Assembly: GCA_027627225.1 (NCBI GenBank)
Contig: CM051038.1
Span: 45,530,843-45,594,842, forward strand
DNA: 64,000 nucleotides
Source: Congeria kusceri
Taxonomy: Eukaryota; Mollusca; Bivalvia; Myida; Dreissenidae
Direction: 5' to 3'
The notes beneath the pieces are model-generated. The model searched no databases and had not been told where the DNA came from. It saw nothing but the letters and a program-made list of their open reading frames with translations. A program made the position numbers and the translations under genes. Below, piece by piece: positions 47,887-59,941 of the stretch (position 1 is its first letter; each line of letters starts with the position of its first letter).

Positions 47887-48131
47887 GAGGCGTGTCGTGG
47901 GAAAATCGTGCTGAATGCATGTGCGTAAAGTGTCGTCCCGGATTAGCCTTTTTGGACTGCCCAGACTAATACAGGACGACACTTTTCGCTTTTTTGGTAA
48001 TTTCTGTTTCGAGGAAGTCTCTTTTAAACACAAATTCACTGCAGGTGGAAAGTGCCATCCCGGATTAGCCTGTGTCGACTGCACAGGCTGATCTAGGACG
48101 ACACTTTACGCAGATGCCCACGACACGCCTC
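47887..48131. mobile_element. 'gaggcg' foldback MITE, full copy
   Basis: It begins 'gaggcgtgtcgtggg' and ends 'cccacgacacgcctc'. Internally, 'aaagtgtcgtcccggattag' and its inverse occur twice each with 'ggttttctgtttcgaggaagt'-like middle sequence, so the whole element can fold back. Other copies are at 51789-52031, 58744-58938, 61092-61322 and 36114-36207. No protein is encoded. Open frames through these copies share '...KCRPGLACADCTG'-type ends only because of the repeat. Confidence 0.92.
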
Positions 48132-49646
48132 AAAAAGTCTGTATCTAAAAGTTAAACGTGACCCATATCAAGTCAACCATTTGACATGTTCATAAATGCC
48201 ATTCATTTTCAACTAGTGCGATGCACTCAGTGACTCTGTCGTTGTACTTTGTGTACTTGGTTCACTGTTTAACCAAGTTTATTGTGCCACCAGTGCACAC
48301 TTACGTTGAAGATGCTGACCCAATATTTTTAAGCGTTATTTTACCACTGACCGATAATACAAATTAACCCCGCCAACTTTCTGTAATATCATGTCCCTGA
48401 CTGATAACACGTTTTAGCTCCGCCCACATTAACGAATATCATGCTAATGTGTTACGTGCAAGGATTGTTTAGTCCCTCCCACTTCTCGAAACTACTTTTT
48501 GTAGGCGTGGAGTGTCACTTACGTCGTTAAAATGTAAACAAAGAATAGATATATAAAATGACAACATTTTAATTCACTAAAATAAAATTTACTGGAACAA
48601 ATTTAAACATTATTCAATTAACAAGAATTAAGTTATTATGTCAAATAAGCATTATGCAAAAGCATGCAATGCACAGCATAGAAAACATGTCAATAAAATC
48701 TTAGAAAGCTGATATTTTTAAAAGCTGAAAAAAACAACAATCAGATATCACACAAATTGAAATTCATGAAAGAATTGGATTACATTGTCTGCCTGTTTAT
48801 TTTATGTACAGAAAACATGGCTAAGGATATAACACCAAATCACCCAGACCATAAATTGTTTCAACAAATGAAAAGGAACTGCAAAGTCCCTAATTATTAA
48901 TGACTATCCATACACCATTACATACAATTCAGGGAAACCATTGCTGTAAGTTGCAGTGTACTGTATTTTCTGTAAGTACTGTAAGTTTAAGTCTAAACAA
49001 GAAAGAAGCTACTAAAATCATGTATTTTGTGTCACTTTAATACAAATGCCATGTTTTAGAAAAATGTTATTAAGAACAGGTATTTTAAATAGACAATTGA
49101 AAATGTTTTAATCATAAGAAATCAAACAAATACTATAATCTAGCCAGGTAACAATTATCATTTTACTTGAAATGAAGGGTAAAAAAATATTTAAAAAACA
49201 AACAACAAAAAACAAATATGCTGTTTAAGAAATTATGGTAAATTTAACAAAAAATAATTCTTACGTTTGATAGAAATTCAAATAAATATCTATATAATAA
49301 AGATAATACTACAGTAGCCAATGTAATTTGATTCACAACAAATTAATTAGTTAAAAGTTAAAGAAAAACATAGCTTTAAAAATAAAAAACAATAGGTTTA
49401 AGTGAAATTAAATGCAGAAAGGCCAGTGTGTTTAAAAATTATTATGTCCAACATGAGCAAGGGAAATGAATGAGAAAAAAAATAAAATAAGAGAAATGAT
49501 GCACAACAATAGAAGAACATGAACTTGAAAAAAATTATGATGGTCAACAAGGAATTCTTCAATTTACAGTAAAAAAATTAAATGCTGTATTAACTCATAG
49601 ACAAGATAATCTACCTATTGATGCAGTAATACATGTCCACTAGAAA
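48132..49646. other. Unassigned AT-rich sequence
   Basis: No gene or repeat family recognised. Confidence 0.4.
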
Positions 49647-49996
49647 CAGGGGCGTAGCTTGGGTTAAATAAATGTAGGAGGAATCTACAAAAATGACGCT
49701 GTAAGCGATAATTTGGGCCAGGAGTGTTTAAACTCGTATGTGGCTACAAACAACTAACTTCAGCTTAACCCCGATTCTACAAAATAATTGTAAAATAAGC
49801 GTGTGTTTCATGAAATTTATTTCATTTTGACGTAATCGACTCGTTAAACAAAGAAGTATCAACACAGCCAAGAAAGATCCCCTCACCCCCATCCCCCCTC
49901 TTGTTTTTATTGCATTTTTGGCGTATTTAAATTTTTCATCTCTTAAAAAAATGTATAGGCACGGGCCTATAGTGCCTAAAGGAAGCTACGCCCCTG
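49647..49996. mobile_element. hAT-like MITE
   Basis: It begins 'caggggcgtagctt' and ends 'aagctacgcccctg', an exact 14-bp inverted terminus starting with the CAGGG seen in many hAT elements. The flanking octamers 'actagaaa' and 'actgaaag' agree only partly and could be a decayed 8-bp duplication. 350 bp, with no coding capacity. Confidence 0.78.
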
Positions 49997-50980
49997 ACTG
50001 AAAGTGTCTAAAACGTCATATCAATAATTGTACTTTCGCAAAAACTTCCACGTGTCAATTCTTTGCTTTCACTGGCTGTCAACCTTAAAATATTAAAGAA
50101 ATTCAGTCGCCTTTTGAATTTAACTCACAATAACATGAACGAAACAGCATATGTGTATACATGATGGAATTAATTATATAAATATGACAATAGTTGGCTC
50201 TAAAATGTTTATTGAACAAGCAAGAATAATGTGCACTCAGCCTCAAAGCTGCTATTTAATACCAGGACACTCACCAACTGCTGACTCTGTCAGGAAGCAC
50301 ATGATAAAGAAGCTTCGTTGTACGATACCCGTCGTTGTCGCACATATATTATGCAGCTCAAGACACCATGCGACCCCACATCACAAACAGCAAGCTGCAT
50401 CTCTGAAACCTGCAGTTGCGTTCCCCACCCACTTTGACATCACACGTGGGGTATAGTGTTTCTTTGCATTCGTCAACATCTCGACTAAGAACTTTGAACG
50501 CATTATGAACTAATGGAAATGTTGACTAAGAATAAATCCACTGATTAAAACAACATTTTGCGAAAAATGTTTGGCAAGCAACATTGGCAAGCCTCGCCTT
50601 TTTCTACGCCATATCGGACTCGTCTGATATCACATGATATCAAAAGTCACAAACCATATATTCTCGATTTACACAAAAGTGTCCACGTGCTTTGACTGAT
50701 AATTTGTTTTAGATATATATTTTGAGGAAACTTTGCGAAAGATAACAACAGCATGCAAAAACATGGTTAGGAGACGCACCGGACTACCTCCGTGGGAAGT
50801 GATTGTCCATTGGTGACATCGATAGTGATGTAAGAACATCGCATGACTTTGCAATTGTGTATTATTTTCTCCTTCTAACGGCGATTGTCCAGAAATCGCC
50901 CAATGTCATACTTATATTCATGTACTTATTAAATTCTGATTTTCTTTCGGTTTACTGTCTAAAATGTGTATTTATACTTT
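49997..50980. other. Unassigned sequence
   Basis: A 101-codon plus-strand open frame (50151-50456) has no recognisable domain or splice support. Confidence 0.35.
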
Positions 50981-51178
50981 AGTTTAAACCTGTTTATTTT
51001 AGCTCGATTGCATCAAAAGCCTAAAGCTTATTGAGACACTCTCGAGTCCGTTTCCTGGGTAGAACCAGTACTTGGTGTCTTTGGGGGAGATCTTGAGAAC
51101 ACTCCCAGAGTAGGGATCGAATCCGGGACTTCCGGATCGCTAGGCGGACACCATATCCACAACGCCACCGCCACCTCT
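50981..51178 (-). mobile_element. tRNA-derived SINE, copy 2
   Basis: Minus strand: head 'gaggtggcggtggcgttgtg', box-B-like 'ggattcgatccc', body 'caccaagtactggttcta' and 'gaaacggactcgagagtgtc', tail 'gatgcaatcgagctaaaat' and 'ggtttaaact'. It aligns end to end with 2217-2415. Its B box is closer to the tRNA consensus than that of copy 1. Confidence 0.85.
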
Positions 51179-51788
51179 CAATGTATTATACCTCTCAATT
51201 ATTTATACTTTAACAAATTTATATGTGTTCAGTTATATATGTAGACAGCGAATTCTACTTAATATAAACCGCGCATCCCAAACAATGTTTGCCTTTTTAT
51301 TTGTTTCTTATTGATTCTACTAATATGTTGTTGCAACTCAACACATTAATTCGAGAAACATAGAAATACTCTTTTATTAATGAAAGTGTACAGATATGCG
51401 AAATACCGTCGATATAACAATAGGAGAAAACATCCAGTGTTCTGTGTAAAGTAATATAGGTGAATGTTATATACATGTATGTGCATATTTCAATTCGCAA
51501 TTTCACTGCGGTTCTTTCTGCAATGTATTTTGATGAGAAAATTGAAACTCGCAAATATGCCTTTTAGTTATATCTAGTATTTTTTATTATCGTTCTTTAG
51601 TGAATGTATTTATTGGAAGCGATATTTGTCAAAAGAATACCGTGAAAACTGTGCGTGCGTTGGTAATATTTTGTACACGTCTAACGGTATGGATTGCACA
51701 AAAGTACATATATAGAACAATGTTTGGTACAGTCATCATGCTCGTGATTTAAGCAGCTGATAATCCTTTAGAGTAGCAAATAATTAAT
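51179..51788. other. Unassigned AT-rich sequence
   Basis: Nothing supportable apart from flanks of the two neighbouring elements. Confidence 0.4.
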
Positions 51789-52031
51789 GAGGCGAGCCGT
51801 GGGAAACCCGGGCTTAATGCATGTGCGTAAAGTGTGCAGTCCGCACAGGCTAATCCAGGACGACAATTTCCGCTTTCAATGTATTTTCTCTTTCAATGAA
51901 GTCTCTTCTAAACATTAATCCACTGTAAGCGAAAAGTGTCGTCCTAGATTAGCCTTTGTGGACTGCATAGGCTAATCCGGGACGACACTTTACGCACATG
52001 CATTAAGCCCGGTTTTCCCACGGCACGCCTC
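51789..52031. mobile_element. 'gaggcg' foldback MITE, full copy
   Basis: Ends 'gaggcgagccgtggg' and 'cccacggcacgcctc'; internal 'tagcctttgtggactgc' and 'gctaatccgggacgacactt'. One of the inner palindromes is partly deleted near its left end ('aaagtgtgcagtccgcacagg'). Confidence 0.9.
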
Positions 52032-53040
52032 AATTATAAACGAAACTTGAAACGGTGTTACATATTGCGGATGATCACCCTGGTGAAGTGAAGTGTTTAC
52101 CTAATATTACGTGCTGGTTTCAATCATCGTATCAGGTGGCCCTGCTGCATTTGAGTGGCTACAGAAGAGTTATGATCTGTTTTTGAAAACGATAACAGGT
52201 ACAAAAGACGCATAAAAATTAGTAAAAGTGGTTAACACATACAGTGTAAGGAAAGTACGATCATTGTTTTATTGCAACAACATAAAACGTGTCTATTTGA
52301 ACGTTATTTCGTCTGAATTCTAGACCACACAGTAGTTGTGCATGTCTGTGAATTTCAACTACCGGATATAATAACTTTTAACGAGACAAAACATTCACAA
52401 AGAGCAAATAATAGCGTCTGGCCATTAGTAATCAATCACTGATTACAATTCTGAACAAGTTGTAGTTCTTGAAGTTGCCTTACCTTCAGGAAACATGCAT
52501 GCGTATAATGATACTGTGAAATATCTAATTACGTAATTATAAATAATCAGAGGTCCAGATAAAGAGCGTACACGCGTTAATTACGCACAAACAATTGAAA
52601 GATACGCAGAGTAAATAAAATTTGGGTGTACATTGCCGCACAATATTTTTCCGATGGTCGCGTACATAAGTGTTCAGTAGTAAGGATTAAAAGGTTTAAC
52701 ATGTTCAGAATTCTGACTTGTTACATTTAATATTGTAACCAAATGGTGTTACAGTATTAAGGATCATTATTATAATACTTCTTTTCATATCGTAGTTTAT
52801 ATATACCTGTTTAAAATCTTAACAACATACGTGCTTTATCAATCGGTGAAATACATGTCATCAGAGCCAAAGTCCCGTATTATGCTACTCGCTATTTTTC
52901 CGATTCTGTATTACCATACTAGCTGGACTGCTTTTTCAATGACGTCGTCTATACCTACAATTAATAGTCATTATTGTAGTGTTTAAACTAATAAAATAAG
53001 GTAAATGCACAATTGAAGTTTGTCGTGGTATATAATAAAA
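52032..53040. other. Unassigned AT-rich sequence
   Basis: No exon or repeat family recognised. Confidence 0.4.
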
Positions 53041-53202
53041 AGAATATTACGCTAGTCAATTGTTCCAAGAGTATGAATTAGTCTCGTGGCTTGCATTATT
53101 TCGTATTACACTCGACGCTCCGCCTATCGTGTTACACGTCATCACACAAGCCACTCGACTTAAACATACTCTTGGAACAATTGACTTGCATAATATTCCG
53201 TA
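53041..53202. repeat. Hairpin element with ~50-bp arms
   Basis: 'gtcaattgttccaagagtat' and its complement form the core of arms extending from 'gaatattacgc' to 'cgtggcttg' on the left and mirrored on the right. Similar in design to the hairpins at 44824-44967 and 56519-56672. Open frames on both strands result from the palindrome. Confidence 0.88.
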
Positions 53203-53345
53203 TGTATTGTTGGATGTAAATTTAACCCCACTTCTCCAACATATAATGTACATATACTCCCAAATTGTCAGAAGTAAGCGTACATTTATCCCCATTACAA
53301 ATATTTATCTGTAGCACTGATATTGTCAGAAACGTTCAACAAACA
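53195..53345 (+). repeat. Dispersed repeat X, copy without MITE (empty site)
   Basis: 'tattgttggatg', 'cagaagtaagcgtacattt', 'ccattacaa' and 'atttatctg.agcactg' match the sequence flanking the MITE at 55519-55960. Here the site reads 'aaatatttat' once (53299-53308), with no insertion. Confidence 0.85.
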
Positions 53346-55469
53346 CTTGAAATCACACGATTCCACCAAAACATGTGTTAGATGGGGCCACGTTTAGGTA
53401 TAAGGGACTTGACTGGTGGTAGTTTTAGATTAGACCCGGGTACACGGTCGTTAATTACCCGAGTACCCGTCTAGTAAACACATTTACTACACCGAATAAA
53501 CCTAAAATATGATGAGTATGCACGTGTTCTTAAAAACTTGCATAAATCGCGTCCAAGTGTACATATTTGCATGCAATGCTGTGGCTTCTTGGCGTGTGTA
53601 TACTAAACCACCCAATGGACTGAAAATCATAAAACAAAGGCTAACATGTATTAATTATAAACCGAGAGCATGCATCGTATGACCTACTTTTTACTCAGAA
53701 CGCTACGAATGACTAACAATCAATGCTCCTAACTACCAGATTGCATCGGTCATTCCCATGGCTTGATGCAGATTAACTTGTTAACTGACATGTATAAAAC
53801 TCCGTTTGATTTCGATATTTAGCTTGAAAATCATTTGTTCATTTCTTATAAATTAATTTTCATTACGATGTCGTGTACTATTTAAAACCAAGTAATTTTA
53901 TCAACTTTAAAGATGGGAAATTGAATATCATTCAAACAAATGTTTCATTTTTAGCAAAAATGCACTCATAATTTACATGTTTTTAGTGGGGTTTTTTGGC
54001 ACAACAGTCTTTCTATGCTGTCAGCGTTTTGATTTTGTTTTGTTATATGGTTAGCATTAACTTAAAGTGAGTCCTGGAATCTTTCCGAACGTATACCTTT
54101 CAAACGGGAGCGCCCAAGGATTTTGTAACAATAAAAGTAGTTGTTTAATATACGTTAGTGCCGTGTTCCGTTTTACAATAAAACATTATAGGTAATGTTA
54201 TTTCAATTATATCACGATCTTAATATGTTTTTGTGAAGCATTGAGAAATATAGTTAATTCATTCTCAGCAATCATACCTCAACGAACGTTTAAAAACGCT
54301 AGACAGTGAGAATCATGACGTCATTGTGACGGACGTCATTGTGACGTCGATCAATGACAAAAATTTGTGAATAAATTCAGTTTCATTGACATAAATCAAC
54401 GATGAAATGTTACGTCATCTAAATAGACTTAGACTCAAGAAATAATACGTGTGCGTTTGCAAATTAGCCGGGTACCAATGATGCTAATGTCAATCACGTT
54501 TTACGGTTTGCGACTACGGGCCCAGATCAGAAAAGTAACAATGTGCGCATGAGGGCATGCATCTTAGGAACCCACGTTTGCTCAAATACGATGTGCTTCA
54601 TGATCGACGATAATGTAGTGGTGCAGTGGGTTCCAAAGATGGAGGCCACGAAGATGATGAAAGGTATTACATGATGTAACAGTTTGCCCCATAACGTGCA
54701 CCTCTTGTGATTGAAACGCTCATGACAGCTGAATAGCGCTAAGCTTACCACACGAACACCACCAACGTCGAGGTTGAGAGAGAATCGTAACAGCTGGATA
54801 CACGCCAAGATAGTACCGGAGTATTTATTACAATCGCTACTACAACCTGTCTGGCATATGGAATTCGCTTTGATCTTTTTCTGCGAAAATACGATATTTT
54901 AACAACTTACCTTGTTACCGACAATCAGGCATGTAGGCGGCTGATTTATCCATTCCAGAATGTCGGTTCCATAACTGGTTTACTACGACGAATGTTGTCT
55001 GGCTCGAAGCGCGCATTTTTTAGAGTGCACCCCAGTCTAGACAAACATATCACCCCATGCATTCGTGCTGCGCATTTAAACCTACTACTTATGAATGAAC
55101 CACGAAGCGTTGTAGGTATCCTTTCAATATAAATTAATAACTAGTAAATCCTTTAACATAAAGGAGTTTCGATACATTATTTCGTTTGTTATGACCAAAA
55201 AAAAATCATATTCAATATTTTGTCTTCCATGTTTGTATTGACGTTATTAACAATGGCGTGTTTACTCGATAAACATTAACCAATATATAAAGTGACAAAT
55301 GTCACGTTGCCCTAGTCACCGTCTGCGTACGAAGAAACGCTAAGATTAAAATAGAATGTTTAGTTCTGAAAACACAGCATTTAATAGCCAAATACGGTGA
55401 TTCCAGTCCAATCACAACACAAGAAATGTGCGCCGACATCAATGTGTTTCAATGTAAAAGAGTATGAAA
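53346..55469. other. Mostly unassigned; contains a MITE fragment
   Basis: At 54424-54500, 'aatagacttagactcaagaaa', 'gcgtttgcaaatt' and 'ccgggtaccaatgatg' match the interior of the MITE at 29465-29722. A 93-codon minus-strand frame at 54527-54808 has hydrophobic patches ('VIPFIIFVASIFG') but no identifiable family, so I do not call it a gene. Confidence 0.45.
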
Positions 55470-56110
55470 CTTAGTTGCATCAGAAGTAGATACACTGCAG
55501 TGCTCCAGATAAATACTTCAATCTCATTAAAATAAAGTCCTAACATTGTTAGGATCTGAAGTCGTCGTATAACAGGTCACGTTCAAACGACCTTCCGAAC
55601 AATACAAATCTCAGCCCTGCTGCGCCCAATGAAATTGCTTTTGCACAGCAAAGTTTGACCACGGTTTTAAAAAAAGTGAAGCCTTTCCAACTGACCTTCG
55701 GGAATAAATCATGTACAGTTAATTTTCGTGTGGATAACAATGGATATAGTGGACCTTAAGCGTCTAGACACCCGAAGTTCACGTTACTTTCGGGCATAGT
55801 TTTTGTGTTTTATACATAAGTTATACCTCAACATTTTGAAGGCAACAATTTGATTGGCTCGGGAAAAGCCCATCTAAACGTGACCCCTAATGTGATGTCA
55901 TCATATCCAGTCAGCGGATAACGTAGTTGCGTCAGACTGGAGATGATATTAATGAGATTGATAAATACTTGTAATGGTGGCAAATGTACGCTTACTTCTG
56001 AAAATTTGAGAGTAAATGTAACTCTCTCCAGAATTTGTTGGGGGTAAATGTACACTCTTAGAATGAATAGTGGGGTTAAGTTGACATCCAACAATACATT
56101 ACGATATGAG
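55470..56110 (-). repeat. Dispersed repeat X, copy carrying a MITE
   Basis: Minus-strand copy of the 53195-53345 repeat, split at 'aagtatttat' by the MITE at 55519-55960. The left part ('ctggagcactgcagtg') and the right part ('tggtggcaaatgtacgctta' to 'catccaacaataca' on the plus strand) become contiguous when the insertion and one target copy are removed in thought. Confidence 0.83.
55519..55960 (-). mobile_element. MITE with 10-bp target duplication (Mutator-like), copy B
   Basis: The 442-bp element has ends 'caatctcattaa' and 'ttaatgagattg', flanked by perfect 'ataaatactt' (55509-55518 and 55961-55970). Inverted relative to copy A at 14900-15346 and similar throughout, including the palindrome 'tcctaacaatgttagga'. 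The 63-codon open frame inside is incidental. Confidence 0.92.
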
Positions 56111-56133
56111 TAGAAGACAACAGTATTGTAAAA

Positions 56134-56806
56134 CTGGGTCGGTATTCCAGAAACATCTTAAGTTTATCTCTAAATAATCTCTCTTAATTTGCAATTGTTC
56201 TATTGTAATATTATTCAAACTACAATAAATTGTGTTAACCCCTTTACAATTAAGTAAACAATATTATCACATGCTATACCTTGTCTCCCGTGTAATACAA
56301 TCATTACGAATATTTCTATCTTACACATGTGTAAGATAACTTTTTGAGCATTTTAATTGGCTACATATTCTTTGACTGACCAATCGAATTACGTTATTTT
56401 GGTGAAATGACGTCGTCAACATGAAATGACGTCATGCCAATACACAACTTTAAAGATTTATCAACGTGCTTTGGTTAAATTAGACGGGGTTTTTTCGTTT
56501 AAAAGCATGTGATAAAAAAGATCTGACACTCGTTGTCATTTCATATCATATTTTATTAAACTCGTCCAGGAAATTCGTTAGTAAGCTCGCCAAAGGCTCA
56601 CTTACTAACAAAATTCCTGAACTCGTTTAATAAAATAGGGTATAAAATGACAACTCGTGTCAGATCCTATATGTAAGTAATATGTTGATAATTAATACAC
56701 AAATGGCACAATGCCATTTTAATATGAAATTAAATGTTAAAGAAAAAATTTGACTTTAAGGTTAAAGATAATATTTACTTAAGATGTTTATGGAATATGG
56801 CCCCAG
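56134..56806. mobile_element. 'tattccagaaacatctta' MITE carrying a nested insertion
   Basis: The left end 'ctgggtcggtattccagaaa' and the right end 'tttatggaatatggccccag' are inverted. Compared with the copy at 59674-59941 there are about 400 extra bases (about 56266-56672). Those contain 'tatcacatgct...agcatgtgata' ends, two 'tgacgtc' motifs and a ~70-bp-arm hairpin at 56519-56672. Confidence 0.75.
56519..56672. repeat. ~70-bp-arm hairpin
   Basis: 'agatctgacactcgttgtca' and 'attttattaaactcgtccag' pair with the right arm ending 'tgacaactcgtgtcagatcc'. The loop is around 'aaggctcac'. Confidence 0.85.
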
Positions 56807-57109
56807 ATACTTGATACTGCAGCATCACCATTTTAATACAATAGTTAATGTTACATGGAGGAATTCTGAACTAACTACTGGACATATTAATTGCACATAG
56901 AGGTAGGCAGTCTGTCAAAATATTCGAACTGTTTCTGACCTCCAGTCACTTATGTACGCGAACATCGGGAAATAGTGTGCGGAAATGTACACCAAAATTG
57001 TATCTGCGTATCTTTTAATTGTTTGTGCGTAATTTACGCGTGTAAGCGCTTATCTTGCCTGTGAAACAAGTCAATGCACTTTATTTCAATATAAGAGAAA
57101 TGATACCCA
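56807..57109. other. Unassigned sequence
   Basis: Contains 'gatacgcagagtaaat'-like inverse similarity to 52560-52640 ('acgcgttaattacgcacaaa'), suggesting a further dispersed repeat, weakly supported. Confidence 0.3.
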
Positions 57110-57240
57110 GGAAACATTAGCAGGAGAGAAACCCTTATAAACATACACAGGTCCTTTATTTCAGGCCAGTGACCAATTGCCTATCCAATAAAGGACAATA
57201 CGCACAAAACAACACAAAACATAAAATGATTAAATCTGGT
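57110..57240 (-). repeat. R1 repeat, copy d (partial)
   Basis: 'ggagagaaaccctta', 'cctttatttcaggccagtga', 'ccaattgcctat' and 'aaaacataaaatgatta' match the right half of the 428-850 repeat in reverse. Confidence 0.8.
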
Positions 57241-58743
57241 GTCGAAAAAACACAAACCTGATTAAATCTGCACGGTGACACGCAACACACAGGACACCAT
57301 GGACATTGATAAACGAAAATTCTGTCCACTTCTCACTTTCTCTCATTGGTACAAGCAATCGACGAATGGGAAAGTTGCACATTTGCCTGGGGCACACTCG
57401 TTTGTTAAGAGGGGGGGGGGGGGGTTGCAGGTGGCACCTGTTGTAAGTTAGAAATCGTTGTTCCCCTTTACGGTACTTTGCAGGTATGTGCACATCAATG
57501 GTTATTATGACACGACGTTTAAGTTGTTTCCCAAATTCCAATCTCTGCATTCCAGTGTGTAATGGTTCCGGGTGATTTAACACAAGATGTATTAGTTTAT
57601 TTAAAATAGCCAAACACAAAATTGCACCTTACATATCGAAGAAACACATTCAAAACATAACGCGCCTGGTCGATGTGTAAAACGGAATATTCGCTTAACG
57701 TTTTGTCGTGCAAGCCGTATATTAATCATGCACTTCTTTTTCTTTGAAACAAAGTCGTTACCAAAATAACTTTACCTCACAAGTCGACCACCAAAGGCAT
57801 CATTAAGCTACTGTTAATGATTGTCTGGTACGGACAACGCGTTACACCTTGTGCAATCTTAATTGCGCGCGTCTAGACACATTATTGATACCTTTTTACT
57901 TTCTAACACATTACACTAATTCGGTTTGACAGTTCAAATCTCTCCACCCATTTGTTTTACCAAGAAAATAAGGTGTTTTTTTCCTACACACAATGATGCG
58001 TTCGATACATCAAGGTTACATAACCTGCAGGGTGTCTGCATCAAGGTCGAAGAAACAGCAAGACGTATTTGGTCATCATATTAGAAAATCTGCAAGCGCA
58101 AAATAATGTTGCTGCAGTAAAGCTAGTTCCAAAATAGTTTGGTTTTGTAGTTTCGACGTCGTATAGAAGTTTGAATTTTGATTATGAAGGCTGTGTATTG
58201 CTGGTTTTTTTTTTCAAATATACCTAAGATATACATTCTACGAGTATACAAAAGTGAAATACGTGTAATAATTCACAGTGACCATGAGTTAAACAATAAA
58301 TTCTAAATTGAAATGAGCATCGTAAATGAATTACCATAATACGAGTACAAACGACATTAACTGCTTTTAAAATAACAGCATAATCGTCAGTTAGATAGAG
58401 AGTAATATGCAAACCAACATTTGGAGCGAGAAGTCATGCAAGTGTGTGCAAATATTTCATAATAATCGTAATAATAAATACAAGTGTCTTTGAGCAAATG
58501 CTTTATGGACATGTGTAGATACTATTGCACAATCGTAGTATTATTTGCATCATCAGGTTGCATTAATTCATTCTATATTTTTGGTACATTTGATCTTGTC
58601 CAGCGATTCTATTTTATTATATATAGTTTACTAAAACATTATATGAAAACCAGCACTCGTTTCTAGTGTGACATTGGCATTTTCCTTTATGTGAAGGTAT
58701 AGGTTCAGGTCTATGCAATCGACCCTCTGAAGATTGATTATGC
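57241..58743. other. Unassigned; includes a poly-G run
   Basis: A 14-base G run preceded by 'aagag' lies near 57411-57424. A 129-codon minus-strand frame at 57230-57619 starts in repeat R1 and has no recognisable domain. No gene called. Confidence 0.35.
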
Positions 58744-58938
58744 GAGGCGCGTCGTGGAAAAACCAGTCTTAATGCATGTGCGTAAAGTGTCGTCCCGGAT
58801 TAGCCTGTGCAGTCCGCACAGGCTAATCCAGGACGGCACTTTCCGCCTACAGTGGATTTATGTTTAGGAGAGACTTTCTTGAAACAGAAAATACCATAAA
58901 AGCGGAAAGTGCCGTCCCGGATTAGCCTGTGCGAACTG
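58744..58938. mobile_element. 'gaggcg' foldback MITE, right-truncated copy
   Basis: Starts 'gaggcgcgtcgtgg' and contains 'tagcctgtgcagtccgcaca' and 'gaaacagaaaataccataaa', but stops after 'tagcctgtgcgaactg'; the right terminus is missing. Confidence 0.9.
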
Positions 58939-59673
58939 TCAATGCAGCTGGCATTTTTATTTGTTTCTTCCAGATTTTCTTCCAAAAATATGGAATGGTA
59001 TTACAAAAGCAAAAGCATCTACGAAAAAAAGTTTAAATCAACAAGTAGACGATATTTATAAAGGTTCCCAATCGATTATGACTTTTTTTCAACATTTACA
59101 CAGTATTTCACATTTTGTGTATATCCGATTTATATAATTAAATCAGACAGGAAGAAAGTTACTGGAAATACCGAAATCTCCACCGGGTAACTCTTCTTCC
59201 GCTATGTTAAAATGCGGATTCGTTTAATTTTAAGCCTCTGTCATACATCGTAATTTTAGTAATAGTTCTTATTAACTTTTATGGTGTTTATTCGTCCGAA
59301 ATCTGTTTCTTATTTACGAAAGGCATTGTTCAAAAACCACTTGGAACGAACGAAATATACTATAATGTACATGCTTGTTTACTCCAGAGTCATCACGACA
59401 CCAGTTATCGCATCAAGAAAATAGATGATAGCAAGTTACCAAAATGTTAATAATTCACAGATTTCAATGCCTAGTTTGTGTATTTTGTTCGGTAACATGC
59501 CCATTAGAAGCACTATCTGCAACGTTTTATTTTTATTAACATATTTCTGGACTGCTCCTTTAAAACCCGGGCGCGATAAGAAATCATAGCATTTCACATA
59601 GAAAATTAGATCTAAAAATTGCTATTAATTATAACTTAAGATTGTCCCTTGGAGCCTTGTGAATATATCTTTC
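58939..59673. other. Unassigned; ends in a MITE-end fragment
   Basis: Near 59628-59665, 'aacttaagattgtcccttgg' and 'agccttgtgaatat' resemble the right end of the MITE at 29723-29982. The rest is unassigned. Confidence 0.4.
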
Positions 59674-59941
59674 CAGGGTTTGTATTCCAGAAACATCTTA
59701 AACTATTTTCACTTAAGTTTCAATTTTTGTAATGTAATATTTTTGAAACTTTATAATTATACATTTGTGAATCCTGTAACTGTAAACAGGATTCACAAAT
59801 TTATAATTTAATAAAAAGTTGATAATTACTACACTCTTACCTCAATGTTATTTAAATATGAAATAAAATGTATATGAAAACTGATGATTTTAAGGTTAAG
59901 GATAAGATTGAACTTAAGATGTTTCTGGAAAACGGACCCAG
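59674..59941. mobile_element. 'tattccagaaacatctta' MITE, uninterrupted copy
   Basis: The ends 'ccagggtttgtattccagaa' and 'ttctggaaaacggacccag' are inverted. An internal hairpin 'atttgtgaatcctgt...acaggattcacaaat' lies at 59765-59801. It serves as the empty reference for the copy at 56134-56806. Confidence 0.8.

Noticed and set aside
54527..54808. Possible membrane protein fragment
   Set aside because: Hydrophobic patches only; no family motif, splice sites or neighbouring exons were found.
57230..57619. 129-codon minus-strand frame
   Set aside because: No recognisable domain; it begins within repeat R1 and spans a poly-G run.
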